NCBI GenBank assembly: GCA_964422415.1
Contig: CAYRBI010000011.1
Location: forward strand, 1 to 64,000
Reading direction: 5' to 3'
DNA length: 64,000 nt
From: OLB16 sp964422415
GTDB taxonomy: Bacteria; Hinthialibacterota; Hinthialibacteria; OLB16
Under the pieces are notes generated by a model, which worked only from the letters and a program-made list of their open reading frames with translations, was not told the DNA's origin and ran no database searches. Shown here piece by piece: positions 45,289 to 54,570 of this stretch (position 1 is its first letter; the number at the start of each line of letters is the position of its first letter). The position numbers and the translations under genes are program-made.

Positions 45289-47790
45289 TCACTGACCTGG
45301 GACTGTATTTCCAGCTGGCAAGAATCGGATTGTTTCACCGGGTGTTGTGGAAAACTCAATTAAAGAATTCTTGTCAATCTGCTCGCTACCGGCCCGGATC
45401 ACTCGCACACCTTCCTCCCAAGGAGCTAATAGCCGGAGCACACTGCCAGCCTCGCTGACAACCTCGACCTGATCCACATGGCCATTGGAACAACCGGCGC
45501 TCACCAGGAACGCTCCCACAGCCCGGAGCGTATGAAATGCAGCAGGCTTATTCTTGGGCCAGTTCGGGAAGAGCCGGATTGATCCATTGTAGCTCTGCAT
45601 CAGGCATTCGTTGATAACCACCGGTAAGCTGAAGTTTTCAAACCACACTCCCATCGGACGCATGAAGTCAAAAGGAGTCGTATCACCATACCGCCCGTGC
45701 ACCTGCATCGCCATATCTGTACATGTCCCATTGGGCAACAAGCAATACTCAATCTGCCGTTTGAACCGTTCCAGATCCAGAGATCCAATCCGCGCGGCCT
45801 GCAGGTTCAGAAACACCAGGTCATTGCCACCCTCGTTCTGATTGTTCCGAAGTGTATTCTGAAGAATCCCAGCAATTTCAGGAGGTGAATGCAGGCCATG
45901 GTCTTCTCCTGGAAAAACCGTCATGAGACTGTTTGGCGTGTTATATACAGTATCCGTACTCTCTCCCGGCACAGACACAAACACCTTTCCCGAAGGCGAA
46001 TCCGCCACTGGGTAGGCGGGAAAGTGATCCAGGATGTCATGCACATCCGCCACCAGCTCGGTTTCATTGCTCTCAATCTCAAGTGCCTTTACTGCCTCCA
46101 AATACGCTTTCATAACAAACCGGATCAAAGTCAGATCGACAAGGCAGTCATGGTTAAACTTGAAACCAGGCCTCAAGCCATAGAGCTCTGGCGGGACAGT
46201 GGGAAACACATGGTAACGATCATCCCCCCACTGAGATCCGTGCGCCTCCGGCCGCTTCATATAATCCACTAGAAACCGGACTGCTTCACGAATCGGCCCC
46301 AATGCCCGTGCCCGCAGGAAATCCTTATCCATCGTATACAAGTAATGCCACCACAATCCCTGCACCGCCCATGGAGTCTCGCAAATCTCCCACCCCCAAG
46401 TCGGCACTGGATACGGTAGTATCGACATCTCAACCGGGTAGGCCGAATGAGGAAAGTACGCACCCCGCAGCCCATAGTAGTCTTTAGCCCATTTCTGGCT
46501 TAAAGGAAGTAGCCGTTCAACAAGTTCGATGTAGGGAATGTTCTTCTCCACATGGTTACTTGAGAAAGGCAACCAGAACGGCTGTTGGGTGTTGTAGTTC
46601 ATGTGGTAATCGCCATGCCAGGCTGTGCCGATCTTTCGGTAACTCCAGTTGGCGAACAGACCCGGACAGTTCACTCCAGCCTTAGCCGCGCAATTGAGGA
46701 AGTAGTGATTCCAATACCAGGTCCGCTCAAGAACTTCGTCATCGAGGGCAATGGCTGACCGGCTCCAGTAATCCTTCCAGACCTGCTGCGCCGCGTTGAA
46801 GGCTGCTGAGAAGGATTCAGTATCCGGCTTTGCCAGTTCCACCGGCTGGGAGTTGAGAAACGAATCGAGTCCCTCTTCCAGATGCACCACCACCTGTAAG
46901 GGTTCATCGGAAGAAAATCGCCGCTCGAGAGGACCCAACTCCCCGGAACGTCCATCCCAGGTCACTCGCTTTCCCGGCTCCAGGTGGCTATTTGAGTGAA
47001 CTGACAGCCGGAAACCACGATCCTTCGGATGCGGACTGCCAGGCTTACCCTCCACTGGCTCGTTGAACGGCAGTACCTGATGAAACGAAAGGATATCCTC
47101 CCCCAAGTCTTCCATGACTTGATAAGGAGGAATATCCGCTGGCGTTTCTGGGTCGGGCAGGAGTCTTATCCGGTTAAAAGGATTGGGGACAGGCCCTCCC
47201 TCATCATCCACGAGCCGGACCCAGAGAAGGTCCTTGTTCATGTCCACAAAAACCTGAAGTTGCACCGCCTTGTAACCATCAAGAAGCTTCACCACACACA
47301 ACCCAGCCGCAATATCCAGACGATAACCCAGCAGTTCAACCTTCCGGCGGTCGAAACCAAGAATCAAAGAACCACAAGGAAAAGGACGTGGGTACAGTTT
47401 GGAATAATTGGCCTGAGTCAACTTCATATACTCCGCATACCACGGATCCTCCTCCAGACTCGCCAGGTCCGCAGGTATCGCTTTGACCTTGTCAAAAACT
47501 TCCCCGAACGTCCCAATCTTGTCCTTGTTGTCCTCAGCAATCCGGACATCCCAGACATTGTTGTGACCGAAATGGATCACCACGGCATCAGGCCGGGTGG
47601 TCACCACAGCCCCAAGACCGCCGTTACCAAGGAGTGCGCCCTCAAAGAAATCCGGACCGGGACGGTCACGAACAATGGGATGACTCCTTACCCGTTCAAG
47701 GGGCTCCACTTTTACTAGGGGAGCATCTGCCACCACTCGACTCACAAGCAACGATGCTGCCAGCATTCCCAACAAGGAACCTCTATGCAT
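45289..47790 (-). CDS. GH95-like alpha-L-fucosidase/glycosidase, secreted
   Basis: The 833-residue protein has a signal peptide (MHRGSLLGMLAASLLVSRVVA). It opens with the GH95-type N-terminal beta-sandwich (EGALLGNGGLGAVVTTRPDAVVIHFGHNNVWD), has a linker, and then an (alpha/alpha)6 barrel with AWHGDYHMNYNTQQPFW and the late GNDLVFLNLQAARIG and QSYNGSIRLFPNWP blocks. GH95 enzymes are inverting 1,2-alpha-L-fucosidases and related L-galactosidases; this one diverges enough that substrate is uncertain. ATG 47790 follows GGGAGGGACGGT; the longer frame to 47913 is rejected because the signal peptide begins at 47790. It is divergent from the GntR-type regulator, which probably controls it. Confidence 0.8.
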   Translation of the reverse strand: MHRGSLLGMLAASLLVSRVVADAPLVKVEPLERVRSHPIVRDRPGPDFFEGALLGNGGLGAVVTTRPDAVVIHFGHNNVWDVRIAEDNKDKIGTFGEVFDKVKAIPADLASLEEDPWYAEYMKLTQANYSKLYPRPFPCGSLILGFDRRKVELLGYRLDIAAGLCVVKLLDGYKAVQLQVFVDMNKDLLWVRLVDDEGGPVPNPFNRIRLLPDPETPADIPPYQVMEDLGEDILSFHQVLPFNEPVEGKPGSPHPKDRGFRLSVHSNSHLEPGKRVTWDGRSGELGPLERRFSSDEPLQVVVHLEEGLDSFLNSQPVELAKPDTESFSAAFNAAQQVWKDYWSRSAIALDDEVLERTWYWNHYFLNCAAKAGVNCPGLFANWSYRKIGTAWHGDYHMNYNTQQPFWLPFSSNHVEKNIPYIELVERLLPLSQKWAKDYYGLRGAYFPHSAYPVEMSILPYPVPTWGWEICETPWAVQGLWWHYLYTMDKDFLRARALGPIREAVRFLVDYMKRPEAHGSQWGDDRYHVFPTVPPELYGLRPGFKFNHDCLVDLTLIRFVMKAYLEAVKALEIESNETELVADVHDILDHFPAYPVADSPSGKVFVSVPGESTDTVYNTPNSLMTVFPGEDHGLHSPPEIAGILQNTLRNNQNEGGNDLVFLNLQAARIGSLDLERFKRQIEYCLLPNGTCTDMAMQVHGRYGDTTPFDFMRPMGVWFENFSLPVVINECLMQSYNGSIRLFPNWPKNKPAAFHTLRAVGAFLVSAGCSNGHVDQVEVVSEAGSVLRLLAPWEEGVRVIRAGSEQIDKNSLIEFSTTPGETIRFLPAGNTVPGQ

Positions 47791-48221
47791 ACCGTCCCTC
47801 CCTAGCCCATGTATCTGGAAGACTACGACAGCCCGCCACGAGTTTACACCAATAAATTTCAAACGGCTCAACAATTCAGACTGACAATTCCAGACCATTT
47901 TTAATGGAACCACTCAGGAGTGAAGGAGATAGTTAAGCGCACAACTCATGTGCAGCTCTACGATCATGGCTCCCATGTCATGACCATTCTGACCTAGTGT
48001 CTCCCAGTCCATTCCGCCAGAAAGGATCATCATCTATGGCGTTGTTTCCCTTACTCCTAGGGATAAAAAGGGCAAGATGCACCGGATTCCAGGGTGGGTA
48101 AAAAAAGTGGTTGACATAACCACCTCAAGAGAGTATATCCACTGCCAGCTCTAGAAGGCAGGAATACGCCAGTCCCCGCCTCTGATCTTATCCTGGCGCG
48201 GCGGCGAGTAAGGATTCAGTC
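47791..48221. other. Divergent regulatory gap
   Basis: The 431-bp space separates the GH95-like gene and the regulator. It contains the promoter-operator at 48107-48139 and a short inverted repeat GCACA/TGTGC near 47939-47953. No coding frame was accepted. The promoter of the GH95-like gene was not recognised. Confidence 0.5.
48107..48139 (+). promoter_or_regulatory. Sigma-70 promoter with overlapping operator for GntR/LacI-type gene
   Basis: -35 TTGACA at 48111-48116, a 17-bp spacer, and -10 TATATC at 48134-48139. The -35 lies inside the inverted repeat GTGGTT-GACAT-AACCAC (48107-48123), a likely operator. The arrangement predicts repression of the regulator gene starting at 48222, perhaps by itself, and possibly of the divergent GH95-like gene. 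Confidence 0.65.
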
Positions 48222-49406
48222 ATGGTCAATGGCCTGAGACCCAAAACTGCTCCCGCCTACCTCAAGATCCTCCGCGATCTCGAGAAACGTATTGACTCAC
48301 AGGAGTTCTCTCCCCAGAAACCAGTTCCCAGTGAACGCGAGATTTGTGTCCATTACCGGGTCAGCCGGATCACTGCCCGGCGGGCTCTGGATGAACTCGC
48401 CAACCTTGGACGGATAGTCCGGCTCCAAGGCAAGGGGAGCTTCATCTCCAAGCCCCGCCAATGGTCAAATTCCGGAAAAATCGCTCTCGTGGTGGATGGA
48501 GTTTATGACCACGGCTGTCTGCCGATTGTCCTGAGGGGAATTGAAGAAGAATCCCACCAGCTGGGCTATCAGGTAAGTTTCTTTAATGGTGAGGGGCGCT
48601 TCGACAAACACTTGGAGATCACCGAACGGATCCTCGATAGTGGCTTTAATGGGGTCATCATGGATCCCCACCAGAGCGACGAAGAGTATGAACGCAACAC
48701 TGAGCTGATCGATGCGCTTGAACAGGAGCGGATTCCGGTCGTGCTGGTGCAGAAGTACCCCTTCCACCATCCCGAGTGTTACTCGTATGTGGTTTCTGAT
48801 GACCATCGTGGGGGGTTCCTGGTCACCGAACACCTCCTTCAGATCGGTCATCGCCAGATTGCTTTCCTGCAAGATGCTTTTAATTCAAGCAGTTTCAACC
48901 GTCTACAAGGTTATCGCAGCGCTCTTTTAGCTTATGGCGTAACCATCTCGGCCGATTGGGTCCGCAAAGTTAGCGACCCAGAAGGTGTGGAAGCGACCCT
49001 TAAGGAATGGCTCAGTCTTGGTGATCAGAGACCCTCCGCTGTCTTCGCGGTGAATGATTTGATGGCCTACATGGTGGTTCATGCGCTGCAACACCTCGGT
49101 GTATCGATTCCCGACGATCTAGCCCTTGTAGGTTTTGATGACTTGCCCACTTCCAAATTCCTGGCCGTTCCCCTCACGACAGTCATTCAGCAGATTGAGC
49201 AGATCGGATCCACCGCGATGAAGGCGCTCCAATTCAGAATGGATGGACATTTTGAAGACAGGATTCAATTCGTTTGCCCTGTCAGCCTTGCGATTCGTGA
49301 GTCCTGCGGCCGGCTGCTCATGACCAACCATAGGGAGCCGGATGGCGAGACGATCTCGCATCAGATTGCGGATGAGGTTGGAAAGTCAGCCATATTGAGG
49401 AGCTAG
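48222..49406 (+). CDS. GntR-type winged-helix regulator with LacI-like sugar-binding domain
   Basis: The 394-residue product has an N-terminal GntR winged helix (about 10-80: VPSEREICVHYRVSRITARRALDELANLGRIVRLQGKGSFIS). A LacI/periplasmic-binding-protein-like effector domain follows (about 90-365: KIALVVDGVYDHG, GVIMDPHQSDEE, VVSDDHRGGFLVTEHLLQIGHRQIAFL, PSAVFAVNDLMAYMVVHALQHLG, LALVGFDDLPTSKFL, PLTTVIQQIEQIG). This is the AraR-type architecture, which senses a sugar and represses transport and hydrolysis genes. AAGGA precedes ATG 48222. The promoter-operator upstream supports autoregulation. Likely targets are the divergent GH95-like gene and neighbouring secreted glycosidases; the effector is unknown. 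Confidence 0.92.
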   Translation: MVNGLRPKTAPAYLKILRDLEKRIDSQEFSPQKPVPSEREICVHYRVSRITARRALDELANLGRIVRLQGKGSFISKPRQWSNSGKIALVVDGVYDHGCLPIVLRGIEEESHQLGYQVSFFNGEGRFDKHLEITERILDSGFNGVIMDPHQSDEEYERNTELIDALEQERIPVVLVQKYPFHHPECYSYVVSDDHRGGFLVTEHLLQIGHRQIAFLQDAFNSSSFNRLQGYRSALLAYGVTISADWVRKVSDPEGVEATLKEWLSLGDQRPSAVFAVNDLMAYMVVHALQHLGVSIPDDLALVGFDDLPTSKFLAVPLTTVIQQIEQIGSTAMKALQFRMDGHFEDRIQFVCPVSLAIRESCGRLLMTNHREPDGETISHQIADEVGKSAILRS

Positions 49407-49484
49407 GTCTTCGGCTAGAAGATCAGATCAATCTGGCAACACAGAAAGTGATAGATGTAGGAGGTGCTGTCGTGATCACTCACA

Positions 49485-49625
49485 GCCTGTTGAAGAAGAG
49501 CGTGACCCTGGATTCCCGCCTTCGCGGGAATGACAGAAGTGGCAAAATCTCTCGGAAATCGTCATTCCCGCGAAGGCGGGAATCCAGGGTGCCAACAGAA
49601 CTACGAGTATTTCAAAGGACTGTTA
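49485..49625. repeat. MITE-like palindromic repeat, copy C
   Basis: A full copy with left end GCCTGTTGAAGA, arm GGATTCCCGCCTTCGCGGGAATGAC, a somewhat different centre (AGAAGTGGCAAAATCTC), arm TCATTCCCGCGAAGGCGGGAATCC and right end CAAAGGACTGTTA. It ends 2-3 bp before the pseudopilin ATG and seems to supply that gene's AAAGGA ribosome-binding site. Confidence 0.88.
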
Positions 49626-49627
49626 CG

Positions 49628-50200
49628 ATGAAGGGTTTCACGTTGATCGAGCTGCTGATCGTCATCTCAATCATCCTCATTCTGATCTCCATCGCTCTAC
49701 CAAATTTCCTTGAAGCCCAGATACGAGCCAAGGTGACCCGTGTCCAGGGTGAGTTCCGCACCCTGGCCATTGGCATGGAGGAGTATGCCATTGACTACAA
49801 GGACTATCCTCAGAATTGGTACGATCTCTACGCACATCCGGAATGGAGTGGGAAAAGCCGCTATTATGCAACTGGAATGCACTACACCCGCACTTGTCTT
49901 CCTCAGCTCACCACTCCCAACAAGTATCTGGAGAACGTCAATTACGATGAACCCTTTCCGTATGAGGGAATGCTCCTTCAGGGATACTTCTACGCTCACA
50001 CCGACTACTCATTGAAAACTAAAGGGCTCTATTGGCACCAACCGTGCCTGTGGTGTTTCGCATCGTGTGGGCCAGATCATCTCTTCCATCAGGATTGGCA
50101 GATTCTTCCCGGATATCCCTCTGGCAATTGGGTGGAATACAGCCCGACTAATGGAACATCAAGCAAGGGCAACCTGACCAAATACGGACCATTCAGATAA
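49628..50200 (+). CDS. GspG-type pseudopilin, orphan
   Basis: The 190-residue product starts MKGFTLIELLIVISIILI, with class III signal, cleavage after Gly and Glu at +5. The N-helix runs into LPNFLEAQIRAKVTRVQGEFRTLAIGMEEYAIDYKDYP, the block shared with GspG major pseudopilins. The C-terminal half (GPDHLFHQDWQILPG...YSPTNGTSSKGNLTKYG) is typical of the expanded 'FASxGPD...YxPTNGT.S.G' pseudopilins of Lentisphaerae/Sumerlaeota-like bacteria. The residues coded upstream of 49628 are translated repeat. It sits apart from the T2SS operon, which lacks gspG, and is followed 14 bp later by a GxGYxYP gene, so the two are probably co-transcribed. It might supply the major pilin or be a specialised secretion partner. 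Confidence 0.85.
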   Translation: MKGFTLIELLIVISIILILISIALPNFLEAQIRAKVTRVQGEFRTLAIGMEEYAIDYKDYPQNWYDLYAHPEWSGKSRYYATGMHYTRTCLPQLTTPNKYLENVNYDEPFPYEGMLLQGYFYAHTDYSLKTKGLYWHQPCLWCFASCGPDHLFHQDWQILPGYPSGNWVEYSPTNGTSSKGNLTKYGPFR

Positions 50201-50214
50201 TCCCGCTTACGTGG

Positions 50215-52101
50215 ATGAAGATCCCTTGTTCACGTATGAAGATCGCATTTCACATATCAGGGGCATTACCTCACATGATAGCGCTATTTCTGGTCTGTCT
50301 TTTTTCACTCTGGTTGGATGCCTCCTCTGCTTCGCCTGAGGAACGCTGGTGGCCAGTCCAGGCCCCGCCAAAGGCGGTCTTGCGCATGGGGCCCCACTCC
50401 GGTTTCGAGAGTGTCACAAGTCCATCGGGGAAATCCACATCCGGTCCGCTGGGCGCCTCTCACATGTTGGTGCAGTCCCTCTCCGGACTGGCTGCTCAAG
50501 CAGTCAATGAGGGCCTTCTCGATGAGATGCTCTGGATCGATGTGGCGGGTGGAGGGACTGACTACAGCGAGTGGTACACGAGAACCATCGCACGTCTGCA
50601 CCTCGAAGACCGCGGCCTTTTCAAACCGTGGCAGGTTGTCGAGCGTTTCACAGCGAAGGGGATCATCAAGGGGTATATCCTCTACTCCTACGATTACTCC
50701 GAGGGTGAGCTTTACCAGGACAGGGCCGGAGCCAATTGCTCAATCAACGTGGCCACTAGCCTTGCTGGAATTCTCAAGGCCATCCTCATCGAAGAAGGGC
50801 AAGAGGCCAGAGCCAAGGAACTCGGTCTGACCATGCTCCTGGATGCGAGAGAGATCAGTCAAGAAGAATGCTTCAAGCGTTGGCGTGACCAATTCAACCG
50901 CCACATGCTCTGTACGCAAGACCCCAAAGTCCCGCACTGCCGCGCCATGGCGATCGCTCATAACTCATTTGTTTTCTACTCCCTGGGGCCCCTTGCTCAA
51001 GAAGCGATGGAGTGGCTGGAACCACCCTCCCCGGTCCTGGGTTGGAACTGCGGTGATGAGTTCTCCCAAACAGTCATCCCCTCCGAATATGGACACTTCC
51101 AGACAGCCACTAATTGGTGCCTCAATCTGCCTCTCCTCTCGGCTGGGAGCGAACTTGCTCAACCCGCCAAGATCCGCAACATCGATCCCGCCAAGATCGA
51201 CTGGACAGACAAACGCAAAGCGGCGGCCTTTGTCATGAGCGATGGCGACAATGTTCAGTGGCTGATGGGTGGTTTCTTCCTGCAATCAGAGGCGAGTTAC
51301 TGGAATAGCCCCGCCCATGGCAAGTTTCCTTTTGGATGGACATCGTGCTTAACACAGATCGTCCAAGTCTGCCCGCCAACCCTCGAATTTGCCGCTCAAA
51401 CCCAACCCGCCAACTCTGCTTTAATCGAATTCGGCGGTGGCTACTACTACCCAGACCACTTCGGCAAGCGGCGTACGGACCAGGATCTTCTCGCCAAACA
51501 TGCCCGGAAAGTGTGGGCCAACATGGAACTCGCTGGGTCCAAAATCCTTTGTGTCAATTGCCGTGATCTGGCCAGCAAAGAAGCCTCACATGCCTTTGAA
51601 ATCTTTGTCCAGGAGATGCCGGGCCTCTGGGGAATCCTTGCCATTCAGTATGCCCCCTATGAAGGGGGTGACGGCAAGGTCTTCTGGGTCAAGAGAACTG
51701 ATGGTATCGAGATCCCCGTGGTCACCGCCAAGTATGCTCTCTGGGGAAATGCCAATACCCTCGGTCCCAGGATCGGAACTCCCGCCAAGGTCGCCCGCCT
51801 CATCAACAAATCTTCTCAGGAGGCAATCGCTGGAGAACCACAAACTGGGGATTGGACAATCGTCCATGCCTGGTCCTACTTCAAACATGCGCCAGGCGCC
51901 GATGAGGACGCGGAGAATCTTCCACAGGAGTCAGCTGTATCCCAAGGCGGGGTGAGGGGTGTGACTCCTGTTGAATGGTGTGTGGAACGTCTTGCTCCAT
52001 CGATCCATGTGGTCACTCCCGAGGAATTGGTCTGGCGGTTGAGAATGCAGCACGATCCCGTACAGACAAGTAGGATTCTGAATCTGAAAGAGGAGAGGTA
52101 A
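50215..52101 (+). CDS. Secreted GxGYxYP-family putative glycoside hydrolase (copy 1)
   Basis: The 628-residue product has a signal peptide (hydrophobic MIALFLVCLFSLWLDASSA after a charged start). The GxGYxYP signature appears as FGGGYYYPDHFG near residue 407. Other family blocks are FVMSDGDNVQWLMG, PFGWTSCLTQIVQV, PVLGWNCGDEFSQT and WTIVHAWSYFKHAPG. GxGYxYP proteins occur next to glycan-utilisation genes in Bacteroidetes and PVC bacteria and are predicted carbohydrate hydrolases, without firm biochemistry. The conserved SDGDN and GDE acids are candidate catalytic residues. The start could be 50215 or 50236; neither has a clear ribosome-binding site. The downstream repeat protein starts 98 bp on and copy 2 follows it, suggesting one functional set. 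Confidence 0.82.
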   Translation: MKIPCSRMKIAFHISGALPHMIALFLVCLFSLWLDASSASPEERWWPVQAPPKAVLRMGPHSGFESVTSPSGKSTSGPLGASHMLVQSLSGLAAQAVNEGLLDEMLWIDVAGGGTDYSEWYTRTIARLHLEDRGLFKPWQVVERFTAKGIIKGYILYSYDYSEGELYQDRAGANCSINVATSLAGILKAILIEEGQEARAKELGLTMLLDAREISQEECFKRWRDQFNRHMLCTQDPKVPHCRAMAIAHNSFVFYSLGPLAQEAMEWLEPPSPVLGWNCGDEFSQTVIPSEYGHFQTATNWCLNLPLLSAGSELAQPAKIRNIDPAKIDWTDKRKAAAFVMSDGDNVQWLMGGFFLQSEASYWNSPAHGKFPFGWTSCLTQIVQVCPPTLEFAAQTQPANSALIEFGGGYYYPDHFGKRRTDQDLLAKHARKVWANMELAGSKILCVNCRDLASKEASHAFEIFVQEMPGLWGILAIQYAPYEGGDGKVFWVKRTDGIEIPVVTAKYALWGNANTLGPRIGTPAKVARLINKSSQEAIAGEPQTGDWTIVHAWSYFKHAPGADEDAENLPQESAVSQGGVRGVTPVEWCVERLAPSIHVVTPEELVWRLRMQHDPVQTSRILNLKEER

Positions 52102-52199
52102 ACAAACCTCTGTTGATTGAGTTGAGTGGGTGTGTGCCTGACAGCATCGAGTGTGATGCCTGGAAGGCCCAGGGAGTCTCTCGGTGAAAGGAGAATGTG

Positions 52200-54431
52200 A
52201 TGCGTAGATCTTTTATTGTCGTGATCGGTATCCTGTTTGCTGTGCTGCCCGCTATGGCGGACAAGGTGTTGATCGACGGTGTCAATGACCTCTATGGTGG
52301 TTCGGATACCCAGTGGGGAGTGGATCCACAACATGCGGCCCCACCTGTGGATATCGGAACCGGAAATGCCACTCTGTTCACACGCTCCGCGGGCGCTGGC
52401 AATGACTGGTCGAATGTCGCCAACAGCTCAGGCGATCTGGTATTTGATGATGTCTCTGGAACGGCGTATTTCTCCTATTACCTTTTTGTCCAATCCATCG
52501 ATACCAGCGCGGGTGATCCTTTCATCTCCTGGGTTTTCTTTAAAAACCCATACGACGGCGCTAATTATGCCATGCAGGTTGAGATGCTGAATGATGAGAC
52601 AGTGGGGCAATGGAAGGTAGTCAACATCCCCTTGGCATCTGTTCCCACTGCAGGAGTCATGGACTGGTCTAGCGTCGGTTTCTTCCAGATTCAGGCCAAC
52701 GGCTCCCCTGGAAGCTATGCCCTCTGGATCGACCAGATGGGTTTTTATGCGAATCCCTTGCCCGATCCCACAACATCCGGTGGGGATGTGGTCTTGATCG
52801 ATGGCGTCAATGACCTTTATGGTGGACTCGATACACTGTGGAGTGTCGATCCACAACATGCCGCCCCACCTGTCAGCATCAATACTGGAAATGCCACTCT
52901 GTTTACCCGCACGGCCGGTGCTGGCAACGACTGGTCGAACGTGGCGAACAGCAGCGGCGACCTCGTCTTCGATGATGTCTCCGCCCTGGGGTACTTCTCA
53001 TACTACCTCTATGTCCAAAGCATTGACACAACAGGCGGGAATCCGTTCATCTCCTGGGTTTTCTTTAAAAACCCATACGACGGCGCTAATTATGCCATGC
53101 AGGTTGAGATGCTGAATGATGAGACAGTGGGGCAATGGAAGGTAGTCAACATCCCCTTGGCATCTGTTCCCACTGCAGGAGTCATGGACTGGTCCAGTGT
53201 CGGCTTCTTCCAGATTCAAGCCAATGGCTCGCCGGGAAGCTATGCTCTCTGGATCGACCAGATGGGATTTTATAGCAATCCTCTCCCAGATCCTCCCAGC
53301 CAACCCGAAGAGGATATCGTGCTCATCGATGGAGTGAATGACCTTTATGGCAGCCTGGATGTACTCTGGGGTGTGGATCCTCAACATGCCGTTCCTCCTG
53401 TCAACATCAATACTGGCACGGCCACCCTGTTTACACGTTCGGCGGGTGATGGTACCGATTGGTCGAATGTCGCCAATAGCTCGGGCAATCTGGTGTTTGA
53501 TGACGTCTCTGGAAAGGAATATTTCTCCTACTACATGTATGTCCAGACCATCGATACCAGCGCGGGAAATCCCTTCATCTCCTGGGCCTTCTTTAAAGAT
53601 CCATTTGACGGAGTCAACTATGGGTTGTATGTGGAATACCTGAATGATGAGACGGTGGGGCAATGGAAGGTAGTCAACATTCCCCTGACTTCGTTCCCCA
53701 CCGCTGGAGTGATGGATTGGGCCAGTGTCGGCTTCTTCCAGATTCAAGCCAACACTTCCCCTGGAAGCTATGCCCTCTGGATTGACCAGATGGGATTCTA
53801 TGACGACCCGCTGCCAGATCCATCCACTCCCTCCACGGGTGACGTTGTACTCATCGATGGCGTCAATGACATCTATGCCGGCCTCGACACAGTCTGGGAA
53901 ACTGATCCCACCCATGGGACACCTGCGCAGCCAGCGCGGCCCGAATCGGGTGATGCGACTCTCTTCACCCACTCAACCATTAACGTTGTTGATTGGAGTA
54001 ATGTCGGTTTCGGTGCGGGTGAAACTTATGTCGATGATAAGGCCGATCCTAATTTCAACGCCCTTGTCTTCGCTGATGTCTCTGGGCTGACCTATTTCTC
54101 CTACTACCTGCGGGTGAATTCAATCAACACGAGCGGCGGTAATCCCTATATCTCCTGGGCCTTTTTCGCCGATCCCTTTGATGGCATGAATTGGGCCATG
54201 CATGTGGAATATCTGCAAGATGAACCTGTCGGCCAGTGGGTCGTGAAGAACATACCCATTGCGGATATCCCCATGAATGGTTTGGTGAACTGGACCAAGG
54301 CAGGTTATTTCCAGATCCAATGCTACGGTTCCCCAGCTCCATGGGAAATCTGGATCGACCAGATGGGTTTCTATGCGGAACCCCTGCCAGAACCAGGGAC
54401 AACCCAGGTTCAGGAGTGGGTTCTGTACTGA
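52200..54431 (+). CDS. Secreted protein of four tandem ~175-residue modules
   Basis: The 743-residue product has a signal peptide (SFIVVIGILFAVLPAMA) and then four modules, each beginning VLIDGVND(L/I)Y.G and ending W.DQMGFY..PLP(D/E)P. Shared blocks are DW(S)NV..., FDDVSG..YFSYY, NPFISW.FF.(N/D)P(Y/F)DG.NY and VGQWKVVNIPL. The beta-rich pattern and the WIDQMGFY ending resemble carbohydrate-binding or lectin-like beta-sandwich modules, but I do not recognise a named family. Module 4 has an insertion (about 15-20 residues) and is the most diverged. AAGGAG lies 6 nt before ATG 52200. Its place between two GxGYxYP genes suggests it binds the same substrate. Confidence 0.8.
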   Translation: MRRSFIVVIGILFAVLPAMADKVLIDGVNDLYGGSDTQWGVDPQHAAPPVDIGTGNATLFTRSAGAGNDWSNVANSSGDLVFDDVSGTAYFSYYLFVQSIDTSAGDPFISWVFFKNPYDGANYAMQVEMLNDETVGQWKVVNIPLASVPTAGVMDWSSVGFFQIQANGSPGSYALWIDQMGFYANPLPDPTTSGGDVVLIDGVNDLYGGLDTLWSVDPQHAAPPVSINTGNATLFTRTAGAGNDWSNVANSSGDLVFDDVSALGYFSYYLYVQSIDTTGGNPFISWVFFKNPYDGANYAMQVEMLNDETVGQWKVVNIPLASVPTAGVMDWSSVGFFQIQANGSPGSYALWIDQMGFYSNPLPDPPSQPEEDIVLIDGVNDLYGSLDVLWGVDPQHAVPPVNINTGTATLFTRSAGDGTDWSNVANSSGNLVFDDVSGKEYFSYYMYVQTIDTSAGNPFISWAFFKDPFDGVNYGLYVEYLNDETVGQWKVVNIPLTSFPTAGVMDWASVGFFQIQANTSPGSYALWIDQMGFYDDPLPDPSTPSTGDVVLIDGVNDIYAGLDTVWETDPTHGTPAQPARPESGDATLFTHSTINVVDWSNVGFGAGETYVDDKADPNFNALVFADVSGLTYFSYYLRVNSINTSGGNPYISWAFFADPFDGMNWAMHVEYLQDEPVGQWVVKNIPIADIPMNGLVNWTKAGYFQIQCYGSPAPWEIWIDQMGFYAEPLPEPGTTQVQEWVLY
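52521..53194 (+). repeat. 149-bp exact direct repeat inside tandem-module gene
   Basis: The 149 bp at 52521-52669 and 53046-53194 are identical base for base, 525 bp apart (one module, 175 codons). Flanking parts of the two modules differ at many positions, so the identity is local. Confidence 0.92.
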
Positions 54432-54570
54432 AATAATTACAGCCGCTATGAGGATGAGTTTCCCCTCGCGCTGGGGTGCATTCTCTCTTGTCTGCTCAAT
54501 TTATGGACTCGAATCCCCGCTGCAGTGCCTTCTGGCTTGCAGCGGGGTGCTTTCTCTACCAAACCATGAC

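Noticed and set aside
49448..49627. 60-residue N-terminal extension of the pseudopilin
   Set aside because: It is translated repeat; prepilin signals start within a few residues of the cleavage site.
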